In this document: in pieces, positions 36,980-45,384 of the stretch
Numbering within the stretch: position 1 is the stretch's first letter
Layout of the letters: each line of letters starts with the position of its first letter
Translations under genes and position numbers: made by a program
Origin: Flavobacterium sp. N3904
Lineage (GTDB): Bacteria > Bacteroidota > Bacteroidia > Flavobacteriales > Flavobacteriaceae
Assembly (NCBI RefSeq): GCF_025947305.1
Contig: NZ_CP110009.1
Span: 1,240,001 to 1,304,000 of the forward strand
Direction of reading: 5' to 3'
DNA: 64,000 nucleotides
The notes under the pieces: model-generated
Database searches by the model: none
What the model saw: the letters and a program-made list of their open reading frames with translations, nothing else
Told to the model about the DNA's origin: nothing

Positions 36980-37735
36980 ATGAAGAAAACCGAACTACTT
37001 TTTTTTGAAAAAAGATATTTAGCAGGATATGATTATTATCCTTTTGAAGAAATTTTCTCGTCAATAAAACATCTTAAAAAAATAAATAGTAAAAACGAAA
37101 AAGAACTTCGTGGTATTCTGTTCACAATAATAATTCAATGTACGACTTATATTGAAGGAATGTGTGGACAAATTTTATTTTCAACAATTGAACATAAAAT
37201 TAACGAATTTGAAAAAGAATTTGGGAAATTTGATGAAGACGAAGGAACATTCGAAGTTGATGAAGATAAAGATTTCTATATTAGAATATTAAAAAATTTA
37301 GAGAGAAAAATCGACGAATCTTATTTTAAAGATTTGGAAACTAATTGGAAATTAGTTTATAACCAAAATATTGTTGAAGAAATAGGAAAGAAAGACAAAG
37401 AGCTATGGAAAAGTATAAATCACTTATTCACTTTACGAAATGCAATTACACACGGACACGTTTTGACTATCGAATACAAACCAAATAGGAATGATAAGTA
37501 TTATGAAATTAATGTGTTAGCAAAATACCAAAAAGTTTATAATTTCCTAACAGAGAAAAAATTAATTGAGACAAACGCAATGGGAATGGTAAATATAATA
37601 AATCAGAAAGTAGTTGAATTTTATGTGGGCGAAACAAAAAAATTTATAAATGCACTAATATTATCGATACCAAAAAATGTTGAAAAATATTTTGCAATAA
37701 ATAAGTTTCAAATGATACGAGAAAAAACACTGTAG
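36980..37735 (+). CDS. Second HEPN-domain protein
   Basis: 251 residues, helical. The segment SINHLFTLRNAITHGHVL contains RNAITH, the canonical RNxxxH (Rx4H) motif of HEPN RNases (about residues 154-159). An earlier helix, ELRGILFTIIIQCTTYIEGMCG, resembles the first HEPN helix. It lies 146 bp after the first HEPN gene, with a hairpin (CGGATTTG at 36854 and CAAATCCG at 36908) between them. Role unknown; abortive-infection RNase is plausible. Confidence 0.6.
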   Translation: MKKTELLFFEKRYLAGYDYYPFEEIFSSIKHLKKINSKNEKELRGILFTIIIQCTTYIEGMCGQILFSTIEHKINEFEKEFGKFDEDEGTFEVDEDKDFYIRILKNLERKIDESYFKDLETNWKLVYNQNIVEEIGKKDKELWKSINHLFTLRNAITHGHVLTIEYKPNRNDKYYEINVLAKYQKVYNFLTEKKLIETNAMGMVNIINQKVVEFYVGETKKFINALILSIPKNVEKYFAINKFQMIREKTL

Positions 37736-37811
37736 CTTACTGCTATTACAACATTAGTTAGAATTTTACCAAAAAGACAACGAATTTAGTAATCCAATTC
37801 AATAACAATAA

Positions 37812-38375
37812 ATGATAAAAAGAGACGATTACTTAATGATAATTGAAGAAATAAGAAATACTGATAAAAAATCAATTGACGAGTTTATTGAAAAAATTAT
37901 TGAACCATTAATACTTGAAAATGAAAACTTCATTGAAATTCTCTATAAAGATATTTATTATTTAATAAAAGATATAGATAAAAAAGGCGAAAACGATTTA
38001 TTGATTAAGAATGGTAGTTTAGTAATTGAAAATGGTGGCATAAAATTGACAGGTTACCAATCAAGATTACACAACTTATCAATATGGTTGCATATGGAAA
38101 TCTCTAAAAAATTTATGGAGAAAAATCCATTAACTTTTATAGAAAGTATGCAGAATTTTGAAAATAATTTTCTTAAAAAACCAAACTATACACCTGAATA
38201 TAAAGCCAAACTTGACAAAATAAAAAGTAGTTTAAAAAAAGAACGTAAATTGAATTTAGGAGAAAAGGAAAATTTTTGGAATAAGATTTTTGATATTGAT
38301 AATCTTGAGTTGAAACCTAATATTGCAGGTATTGGCGTAAATTTTAATGAGATAATTAACAAATTCAGAAAATAA
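37812..38375 (+). CDS. Hypothetical protein, first of a coupled pair
   Basis: 187 residues, acidic and helical, no recognised domain. It contains LIKNGSLVIENGGIKLTGYQSRLHNLSIWLHMEISKKFM. The next gene starts one base after its stop (TAA-A-ATG), so the two are translated as a unit. Such tight pairs in a defence-rich element may be toxin-antitoxin or two-subunit systems; the sequence does not decide. Confidence 0.5.
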   Translation: MIKRDDYLMIIEEIRNTDKKSIDEFIEKIIEPLILENENFIEILYKDIYYLIKDIDKKGENDLLIKNGSLVIENGGIKLTGYQSRLHNLSIWLHMEISKKFMEKNPLTFIESMQNFENNFLKKPNYTPEYKAKLDKIKSSLKKERKLNLGEKENFWNKIFDIDNLELKPNIAGIGVNFNEIINKFRK

Positions 38376-38376
38376 A

Positions 38377-38700
38377 ATGGAAGTAAAATTTGATTTAGTA
38401 AGAATTGGAAAAATTAGAAAGAGTTCTATTGCAGAAAGAATTCTCAAACAGAATGTTGACTTATTGAGAAATGATATTCGCTCGTTTTTAAAAGATGAAA
38501 ATATCAATAATAAGCATAATACAGTTCATATGGTAATGATAATTCCCGGAACAGGTTATAATGTTAAAATAGCTTTACAGAATATTAAAGATTTACATAT
38601 CAAAAAAGAATTAAAAAATAATTTTCCAAATTCTATTTATAAAGGAGAATATTCAATTCTTATGGATAATGTAGAAAACAAAGTTTTTGGAGGCTATTAA
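38377..38700 (+). CDS. Hypothetical protein, second of a coupled pair
   Basis: 107 residues, basic, no recognised domain. It has a helical start (KIRKSSIAERILKQNVDLLRNDIRSFLKDE) and a short beta-rich centre (HMVMIIPGTGYNVKIALQNI). Coupled to the 187-residue gene by a one-base gap. The 163-bp gap after it (38701-38863) contains small hairpins (CTCAAGTATGAG, CTCTCTAGAG) but no gene. Confidence 0.5.
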   Translation: MEVKFDLVRIGKIRKSSIAERILKQNVDLLRNDIRSFLKDENINNKHNTVHMVMIIPGTGYNVKIALQNIKDLHIKKELKNNFPNSIYKGEYSILMDNVENKVFGGY

Positions 38701-38863
38701 ACATAAAAAACTGCCGCTAACAGCTAAGGTTTTGTGGAGCTACCAAAGAAAAATCTCAAGTATGAGACTCTCTAGAGGTTAATTTTAGTTTTTTTTTCCA
38801 GACTAACGTCATCAGGAATTCTTTATACAGCAGTAATAAACCGATAGTTTTTTATTCTTAAAA

Positions 38864-39496
38864 TTATATTTCAAAATCATCATTAATAATCTCCCTTCTA
38901 GCAATAAAAAGACCTATTATTTTGGCTTCAGGAAACCTCCTCAGTAGAATATTTTTCATTGCAATATAATGACAGCCAGTGGTTAAAACATCATCAACTA
39001 TTACTATAAATTCCCGAACATCATTTACCAAAGTTTCATCAATTCTTAAAATTTCTTCAAGAGCACTTATATCTCTCTTTCCACTTATGTGACATTCGAC
39101 TGTATCTGTTGTTTGAATAACAAGTTCTCTTATATCAGCATTTCTTCCTTTTAAGCCTAAATTTAGAGCTTGAACTATTCTATCATCATAAAGAGGATTT
39201 GTTTTGGATTTAGATGGAGGAATTGGAACAAAGGTTGAATTATCGATACTTTTTTGACCTAAATGACTTAATAAGCTCGCAATTGTTTTTATTGCTTCAC
39301 CTTTATATTTATAATCTTCTTTTCCTTTTCTATCTAATTTTTTTTTAAAATTTAGAATTAATTGATTTGACGTACTATAACTAAATCCTTTCTCAGCAGT
39401 ATATACAAAATAATAATAACATTTATCAACATCCAACTTCAAATAATGATGGTCATTTATTACCATTTCATCAATTAACAATAACTTACTCATCAT
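38864..39496 (-). CDS. ComF-like phosphoribosyltransferase
   Basis: 210 residues. The PRPP-binding loop VIVDDVLTTGCH (165-176) is the type I phosphoribosyltransferase signature with the acidic Asp-Asp pair. FVPIPPSKSKTNPLYDDR (about 89-106) resembles the corresponding ComF region. No zinc finger is seen at the N-terminus, unlike classical ComF. Its start overlaps the stop of the DprA-like gene by 4 bases, so they act together. In this setting it is more likely part of a defence or DNA-handling module than nucleotide salvage; that role is inferred. Confidence 0.75.
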   Translation of the reverse strand: MMSKLLLIDEMVINDHHYLKLDVDKCYYYFVYTAEKGFSYSTSNQLILNFKKKLDRKGKEDYKYKGEAIKTIASLLSHLGQKSIDNSTFVPIPPSKSKTNPLYDDRIVQALNLGLKGRNADIRELVIQTTDTVECHISGKRDISALEEILRIDETLVNDVREFIVIVDDVLTTGCHYIAMKNILLRRFPEAKIIGLFIARREIINDDFEI

Positions 39497-40395
39497 AAAT
39501 TACTTTTAATATCGTCATATGTTCGCACTCTTATGGCTCCTAGTTTTTCAAATTTTTCTGGCCAACTAATCGTTGTTTTTTCAAAACAACTTTGCAGAAT
39601 AAATAATTTTCGTCCTTGATTCAGAGCCGCTTTTGCTTGAATTAGAGTTCCTGATGTATCACTTGCTTCTATTATTATTGTAGCTTGAGTGATTGCAGAC
39701 ATAGTTTTGTTCCTTTCTGGAAAAAACAATTTGTTTCCTAAAAAAGTTTGATTCTCATATCTTATAAATGGAACTTGACTAATTAATAAGTGATTTTTAG
39801 CTATATACTCTTGAAGTGATTTATTTTGTTTAGGATAAAATACGTTTAAAGGAGTTCCGACAACAGCAATAGTTCTGCCTTCATTCTGTAAAGCCATCTT
39901 ATGTGCCTGAGTGTCTATACCTTCAGCCAATCCAGATACAATTGTAAAATTATCCTTAACTAATAACTTTACAATTTGTGAAGTTCTTTTCAACCCATCT
40001 TCTGAGGGCTTTCTAGAGCCTACAATAGCAATTGAAGGAGAATTAATATAATCTAAATTACCACTATAGTAAAGCACCTCAATTGGTTCAAGTGCATCTC
40101 TTAACTTTACTGGGTAATCAATTGTATTGTTAATTAAGATATTAGTCTTTATATTTTCATTGTTAAAAATTATATCTTTCAACAACATAGCATATTCATC
40201 TACCTTACTTACATCAACAAATTGTGAAGGTAAAGAGAAGGGGTTTTTTTTAAAAATTTCAGATAATTTTTTAAAACTTATTTTCCTATCTTCCCATAAA
40301 GCTTCGTAAGCAGCCATTTCTCTATATGGCGCTATACATTCAAATAGTATATCGTCTTGATTATTAAAGTTCAGCATAATCTCGTTAGATTTCAT
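39493..40395 (-). CDS. DprA/Smf-like DNA-processing protein
   Basis: 300 residues. The Rossmann-like DprA core carries AIVGSRKPSEDG (124-134), TIVSGLAEGIDTQAH (151-165) and TIAVVGTPLNVFYPKQN (175-191). DprA loads RecA on single-stranded DNA during transformation; related SLOG-type proteins occur in conflict systems. Here it overlaps the PRTase gene by 4 bases and lies downstream of exonuclease VII and Hachiman genes on the same strand. The 170-bp gap upstream could hold a separate promoter. It is an accessory copy inside the element. Confidence 0.8.
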   Translation of the reverse strand: MKSNEIMLNFNNQDDILFECIAPYREMAAYEALWEDRKISFKKLSEIFKKNPFSLPSQFVDVSKVDEYAMLLKDIIFNNENIKTNILINNTIDYPVKLRDALEPIEVLYYSGNLDYINSPSIAIVGSRKPSEDGLKRTSQIVKLLVKDNFTIVSGLAEGIDTQAHKMALQNEGRTIAVVGTPLNVFYPKQNKSLQEYIAKNHLLISQVPFIRYENQTFLGNKLFFPERNKTMSAITQATIIIEASDTSGTLIQAKAALNQGRKLFILQSCFEKTTISWPEKFEKLGAIRVRTYDDIKSNL

Positions 40396-40565
40396 TTGTA
40401 AAAATATACATTTTTTTTTCTAATTCATATTTGGATATTAATTAAAAACGTAAAATATTATACAAATGTTATACTGTTAATCATAAAAAAACAATAAACT
40501 TCTTATATGTTACTACTTGTCTAATCAGAGGATTATTCTAAAATTTTACCTTTTCTCATCATTAA

Positions 40566-40778
40566 TTATTGCTGATTTGAATTTTCCATTTGAGCAATAA
40601 TTTTATTTACTTCTGTTTCAGTAGATTTTAATTTTGTTTGACAAAAAGTAATTAATTGAGAAGCTTTTTTTACTTTCTCAGCGAGGACATCAACTGATAT
40701 TGTCTCATTTTCAATTTCTGAAGCAATTTTAGCAAGTTCTTTATATGCTTGCTCATACGTTAAATTCTTTTCCATCAT
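40566..40778 (-). CDS. xseB: Exodeoxyribonuclease VII small subunit (XseB)
   Basis: 70 residues, typical XseB length. The helical hairpin LTYEQAYKELAKIASEIENETISVDVLAEKVKKASQLITFCQTKLKSTETEV matches the family pattern. Its first 26 bases overlap the end of the large-subunit gene, so they are translationally coupled. XseB binds several-fold to XseA to form the single-strand-specific nuclease. Confidence 0.9.
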   Translation of the reverse strand: MMEKNLTYEQAYKELAKIASEIENETISVDVLAEKVKKASQLITFCQTKLKSTETEVNKIIAQMENSNQQ

Positions 40779-42189
40779 ATTCTGATTTAAGTTTTACTGT
40801 TGATTTAATAAGTTTATCTGAAAGAATAATATCAATGTCACTACCTATTTTTATATTATCTGGGTTACTCGTTATTTTATTATTGACTTTTACTATAGCA
40901 TATCCTTTTTTAAGAATATTATCAGGGGACATCATTTTAATAATTGAAGAATAATGACCAAGATAATTTCTCATTCTTTTTTGGTATTGGTTATTGAATG
41001 TCTTTAAATTATTTATCGTGTTTTTGATATCATTAATTCTATTGTAAAGAATAATTTTTGGCTTTGTTAATATCTGTGATGATATATTGATCAAGCTAGC
41101 TTTTCTTGTGTAAATTATTGATTTAGTAGTGTTTATTATTGATTGATTGGTACATGTAAGTTCATCTTTTCTTTCAGATATTATTAATTTAGTATTATTA
41201 ATAATATTAGTGTTTAATGCAGATAGACGTTGAAAGTTTGAAGAAAATAACTGTTGTGACTTTATTAAAATATTTTTTTGGATTGATAATAATTTATCTT
41301 CAAAATTTTTATTGTGAGCAATAATAAATTCGGCTGCTTTGGTGGGTGTTTTTGTTTGAGTATTAGCCATCAAATCTACGATAGTTATATTCTTATGATG
41401 TCCAATTCCTGTAATGATGGGTATTGGAAATTTCGCAACCGCTTTGGCTATATTATAGTTATCAAATAATAGAAAATCAGTTTGAGCACCACCCCCTCGA
41501 GTAATTACAACTGCATCGTACTCAATTCCTGAATTGTAAACCTCAATTAATTTATCAAAAAATTGTTTATGGTTATTTTCTCCTTGAACAATTGCAAAAT
41601 AATCATCTATTGTGAATTTGTAACCGAAATTGTTATGAGTTAATGAATGTTTAAAGTCTTCACTTCCTGCCGAATTAACTGATGATATTAGAGCAATTCT
41701 TTGTAAAACTGCTTTAAGAACCAATTGTTTGTTTTTGGTATAATAATTTTCACCTTGTTTTACTATAAATGAATTTTCTTGAACTAACTTCAGAAGCGTT
41801 GCTTCTCGTTGCTGTTGTAATAATCCTAATGTAAAATTAGTATCTATATCTAAAACATTAACTGACAAACCATATACTTGATGGTATTCAACAGCTACGT
41901 AAACAAGAACATTGATATTATTAGTGAATTTTTGCCCTGTATTCTTTTCAAAATCTGAAATGTGCATTGAACCACCGCCCCAAGCTTTTCCAGCAATTTT
42001 TGCAATAAAATTATTTGAATTTGGGTCTTTTTCAACTAATTCAAAATAATGAAATTTATTTTCAGCCTTGAATGAATGATTTGTAATATCGGCAATTACC
42101 CAAAACTTTAAACCACTGAATTTATTCTTAATAGTATCTGAAATGATATTATTAAGCTCTGAAAGTTTTATATGTTTGTTTTCTTCCAA
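40753..42189 (-). CDS. xseA: Exodeoxyribonuclease VII large subunit (XseA)
   Basis: 478 residues. An N-terminal OB fold (about 5-110, ISDTIKNKFSGLKFWVIADITNHSF) is followed by the catalytic region with RIALISSVNSAGSEDF, VVITRGGGAQTDF, and PIITGIGHHKNITIVDLMANTQTKTPTKAAEF, and a long coiled-coil region with repeated short units (about 290-420). Compared with E. coli, the second Asp of GHETD is Asn here (GHHKN); my recollection is that Asn is common in Bacteroidetes XseA, so this need not mean inactivity. ExoVII degrades single-stranded DNA. Placement after HamAB suggests a role in the same defence pathway. Confidence 0.9.
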   Translation of the reverse strand: MEENKHIKLSELNNIISDTIKNKFSGLKFWVIADITNHSFKAENKFHYFELVEKDPNSNNFIAKIAGKAWGGGSMHISDFEKNTGQKFTNNINVLVYVAVEYHQVYGLSVNVLDIDTNFTLGLLQQQREATLLKLVQENSFIVKQGENYYTKNKQLVLKAVLQRIALISSVNSAGSEDFKHSLTHNNFGYKFTIDDYFAIVQGENNHKQFFDKLIEVYNSGIEYDAVVITRGGGAQTDFLLFDNYNIAKAVAKFPIPIITGIGHHKNITIVDLMANTQTKTPTKAAEFIIAHNKNFEDKLLSIQKNILIKSQQLFSSNFQRLSALNTNIINNTKLIISERKDELTCTNQSIINTTKSIIYTRKASLINISSQILTKPKIILYNRINDIKNTINNLKTFNNQYQKRMRNYLGHYSSIIKMMSPDNILKKGYAIVKVNNKITSNPDNIKIGSDIDIILSDKLIKSTVKLKSEYDGKEFNV

Positions 42190-42253
42190 GACTTATCAAT
42201 ATTAAAATCTATAAATTTAGTGCTAAATTCTTGAATTGCTTCAAATATCGCTT

Positions 42254-44365
42254 TTATGCATCGATATTCTTATTTGCTTTTATTCCGTCATAAAAATATT
42301 CTAAAATATAATTATCAAACTCATCTAATTCCACATTCTCTTTAATTTCATTTATACCTATAGAATTAAAAATTTCAATTACATTATGTATCGTTAATTC
42401 TTGATTGTAAAAATCTATAATTTTTGAATTATGAATTTTTTTAGAAATCATTCGAGGTAAACCATATTCCTCAAGCTGAAAAACCACAGTTGGTAAAAAA
42501 GCGTGAGAGATATATGCAATAAATTTAGATATATCATAATTTTTACCTTTAAGTAATTCTTTTTGAAGAACATTTACGTCTTTTAAAAGAGATGCAAATT
42601 TAAAAGTCACATTTTTTTCAAGTTTGAAAAACTCATCAATACTTACATCGTGTGGCTCTAACTCTTTTAATAATTCAGGAATTGATTTAAACCAATTATT
42701 ACGTAAAATTTTAATAAATTCTACAAAAGTGCTGTTCTTTGTTTCCCAATTTCCAGGTTGTAAATTAATTATTTTGTATAATGATTTATCCCATTGACTT
42801 CTTTTTGCAGAGTTTAAATAAGAAAGACCATTCCAACTTTCAGGATTTGATGACATATCAATTGCAATTGATTTAATTAATTCTGAATTGCTTGATTGAA
42901 ATACTGACTCATCTTTTAACTTATTGTACACGTCTACCCCTAGAATTCCGCCCATTTCATCTTGGTAAAGAATTAGTTTAGCTACTTGTTCTCTAGTTAG
43001 CAGTTTGTCATATTTTTGACCATCTAAATCTCCTAATATTTCTTCTGGAAATTCGATGTTTAAAGCAGTTTGTGTATTAACTGGTGGTTTATCTAAAATA
43101 TAGACTTTACCAATAAAATGCTGAAACATTCTACCACTTCTGCCAATAATGTTTCTATATGTAAAATCATTTAGGTTTGAACTACCATTTTTGTTCATCC
43201 AAATGATTACATTTTCAGCTGATGTGTTCACTCCTTCAATAATTGAAGATGTAGAAATTATGTTGCTGATTCCATTTTTATCTTCAAATAGTTTAACTTG
43301 TATTTGACTTAAAGAGCGATGCAATCTGCCATTGTGTATTCCAGTCCCTCTTTTTATTAGATTTGTTAAACTCCAATTATACTCATAATTTTTGCCTAAC
43401 CAATTTGCAAATTGGTCTAGGAGAATATTATTTTTTTCTGTGTGTCTAGTTAAAATTAAGTTAGATACATTTTCAATATTTGTGTATGTACCTGCATATA
43501 TTAAAGATTTTGTTTGTTTTTGGTTTAAAATGTTGATTAAAAAATTGTTCTTTAATTCTACATTTTTATTTATTTCTTTATATAGTTCAAATTTCTCCAA
43601 AAAGACTGTATTAAAGTCTAATTGTATGAATTCCATATCAGCTGTGAAAGGATTGTCTTCTAAAGTGGATATGTTTGGAGCCAGAAAATATTTTTGTTTG
43701 GATTTGCTACCAATTTTTATAATTGCTTTAACAAGACTTGGCGATCTAGTTTTATCAAACAAACTACTTGCTTTATAGAATTCATCAATAATCATTATAT
43801 CAAAGAACTCGATCTTCTCCAAATAATTTATAGCTCTTTCTTGTGGGAAAATAAAAATGTTCTTTTCTGCTGGTTCTACTTCAGTGGTTGTGATAATTTT
43901 GTATTCATTTGCAAATTTTTTATATAATCGTCTTCTTGTTTCATCTGTCAATGCAATTGTTGGAACAATAATTATTACATTTTTTGGTTTTCTGATTTTT
44001 ATAAAAGCGTCTATAACAAAGCTTTTACCAAAACTTGTTGGTGCACTTACTGCAATATTTTTACCTTCTAAAAGTTTTTTCAATAGAAAAGATTGTTCAC
44101 GATGCAATGTTACAGGTTTTTCGTCTCCAATGTTAACCTTGAAAATTTCATAAATATATCTTTCTTCCCAATTAGATGTTTCTTGGTGTAGATATGGGAA
44201 TAATCCGGTTTCTCGAATTAAATGATTTACCAATGGAGTGTATTCTAATTCATTAGTTTTATGATAATCTAAAAGTTTAATTAGTTCTTCCCTTGCCTCA
44301 TTATCTTTGTCAGATATCAGTAAATCGTTTATTTTGCGACAATTATCAAATATTATATCTTCCAT
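42254..44365 (-). CDS. hamB: Hachiman HamB, DEAD/DEAH-box-type helicase
   Basis: 703 residues. Walker A APTSFGKS (108-115) has the form seen in Ski2-like and Hachiman helicases. Motif II is DEFYK (194-198), a variant of DEAD. Later motifs are STSSIIEGVN (371-380, motif V-like) and NIIGRSGR (405-412, motif VI). It starts two bases after the stop of the DUF1837 gene. In Hachiman, HamB is a helicase that senses damaged or foreign DNA and licenses the HamA nuclease. The C-terminal 280 residues are unassigned helical sequence. Confidence 0.88.
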   Translation of the reverse strand: MEDIIFDNCRKINDLLISDKDNEAREELIKLLDYHKTNELEYTPLVNHLIRETGLFPYLHQETSNWEERYIYEIFKVNIGDEKPVTLHREQSFLLKKLLEGKNIAVSAPTSFGKSFVIDAFIKIRKPKNVIIIVPTIALTDETRRRLYKKFANEYKIITTTEVEPAEKNIFIFPQERAINYLEKIEFFDIMIIDEFYKASSLFDKTRSPSLVKAIIKIGSKSKQKYFLAPNISTLEDNPFTADMEFIQLDFNTVFLEKFELYKEINKNVELKNNFLINILNQKQTKSLIYAGTYTNIENVSNLILTRHTEKNNILLDQFANWLGKNYEYNWSLTNLIKRGTGIHNGRLHRSLSQIQVKLFEDKNGISNIISTSSIIEGVNTSAENVIIWMNKNGSSNLNDFTYRNIIGRSGRMFQHFIGKVYILDKPPVNTQTALNIEFPEEILGDLDGQKYDKLLTREQVAKLILYQDEMGGILGVDVYNKLKDESVFQSSNSELIKSIAIDMSSNPESWNGLSYLNSAKRSQWDKSLYKIINLQPGNWETKNSTFVEFIKILRNNWFKSIPELLKELEPHDVSIDEFFKLEKNVTFKFASLLKDVNVLQKELLKGKNYDISKFIAYISHAFLPTVVFQLEEYGLPRMISKKIHNSKIIDFYNQELTIHNVIEIFNSIGINEIKENVELDEFDNYILEYFYDGIKANKNIDA

Positions 44366-44367
44366 AA

Positions 44368-45291
44368 TTAACTTCTATATACTTGTGCTTTTTCAATAAA
44401 TTTATCCACAATTGGTTTTTTTTCAGGAACTGGAAAAAGAATTATATGAAACTTAATTTCTGAATATAAATCAACATCGTTGCATTTATTTATTTGTCTT
44501 TTAAAGTATTCTGTTGCCCTTTCTTTATGATGACTTATTATTTGGGTTTTGTATTCTTCTGTTAAATGTGTAGTTGCATTTGTAATACTGCATTGATATA
44601 ATAAAAGAATTGGTATATTTAAAATTGGCTTTATTGAATCTATAGATTGTTCTTGGGAAAGTGATTGGATAATTTTTGCACGCAATTCCGGTGAAATTTC
44701 ATCAAAATCATTTATATCTGAAAGATTTGTAATTAACTTATTTTCTTTTTTTATTTTTCGTAATGTTAAAGAGTCTTTTACAGAATCAATGATTACATCT
44801 AATCTTGCATTTTCAATAGATTTATAAAATTTAGATTCGCCAAACCACAATGAAAATTCGTTTTCATTTTCAATGACTATATGAACACTGTCTGCGCCTT
44901 TGGCATTATCTTGTGAGTTTTGTTTGTAGAAAATTTTAGGAACTATTGGTAATGCCTTATAGTATCTTTTCATTATACCGTAAAGTAAGATTTCAGATAT
45001 TTCACTGCCTCGTCCAATATCTTCATCGCTTTCTGAAAGTCTTAAATTAATAGCGGATTCTGTTAATAATGAATCTTCACCTTCAAGAGCCAATGATTGT
45101 CTTTCTCTATAACTTAAAGCAGTTTCTTTTATGTTGTTCCAAATAAATTTTTGAAATTTACTATACTGCCAAAGCCCATTTTCGAAGGTGTTTATTAAAC
45201 TAAAAACTCTTTTGTTTTCAATAGGATTCAGACTGGGGTCTCCAGTAATTACTGAAAATGCATCATCAATTAGAACTTCAAAATTTATCAT
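44368..45291 (-). CDS. hamA: Hachiman HamA, DUF1837 nuclease
   Basis: 307 residues. The DUF1837 core is intact: GRGSEISEILLYGIM (93-107), KGADSVHI (131-138) and LWFGESKFYKSI (148-159). Glu, Asp and Glu-x-Lys form a PD-(D/E)xK-like active site. In characterised Hachiman systems HamA is a nuclease that degrades DNA when activated by HamB and aborts infection. It is the first gene of a leftward block, 93 bp downstream of the MmeI-like gene. The assignment rests on motif order plus the adjacent helicase. Confidence 0.88.
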   Translation of the reverse strand: MINFEVLIDDAFSVITGDPSLNPIENKRVFSLINTFENGLWQYSKFQKFIWNNIKETALSYRERQSLALEGEDSLLTESAINLRLSESDEDIGRGSEISEILLYGIMKRYYKALPIVPKIFYKQNSQDNAKGADSVHIVIENENEFSLWFGESKFYKSIENARLDVIIDSVKDSLTLRKIKKENKLITNLSDINDFDEISPELRAKIIQSLSQEQSIDSIKPILNIPILLLYQCSITNATTHLTEEYKTQIISHHKERATEYFKRQINKCNDVDLYSEIKFHIILFPVPEKKPIVDKFIEKAQVYRS

Positions 45292-45384
45292 CGATTATTT
45301 TTATATTTTCGGTTTGTATTAACTTTTTAAAATATCACAATTCCAAGTCAAACTATATTTTGGAAAGTAAATTATTTACCTTTG

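Noticed and set aside
36838..36980. A second attC-like site starting ACCTAAC after the first HEPN gene
   Set aside because: The left consensus RYYYAAC is present, but no matching GTTRRRY end follows at the right distance; only an ordinary 8-bp hairpin is seen.
41360..41420. Possible loss of a catalytic Asp in XseA (GHHKN instead of GHETD)
   Set aside because: As I recall, Asn at this position is common in Bacteroidetes XseA (GIGHxxN). The other motifs are intact, so inactivity is not supported.
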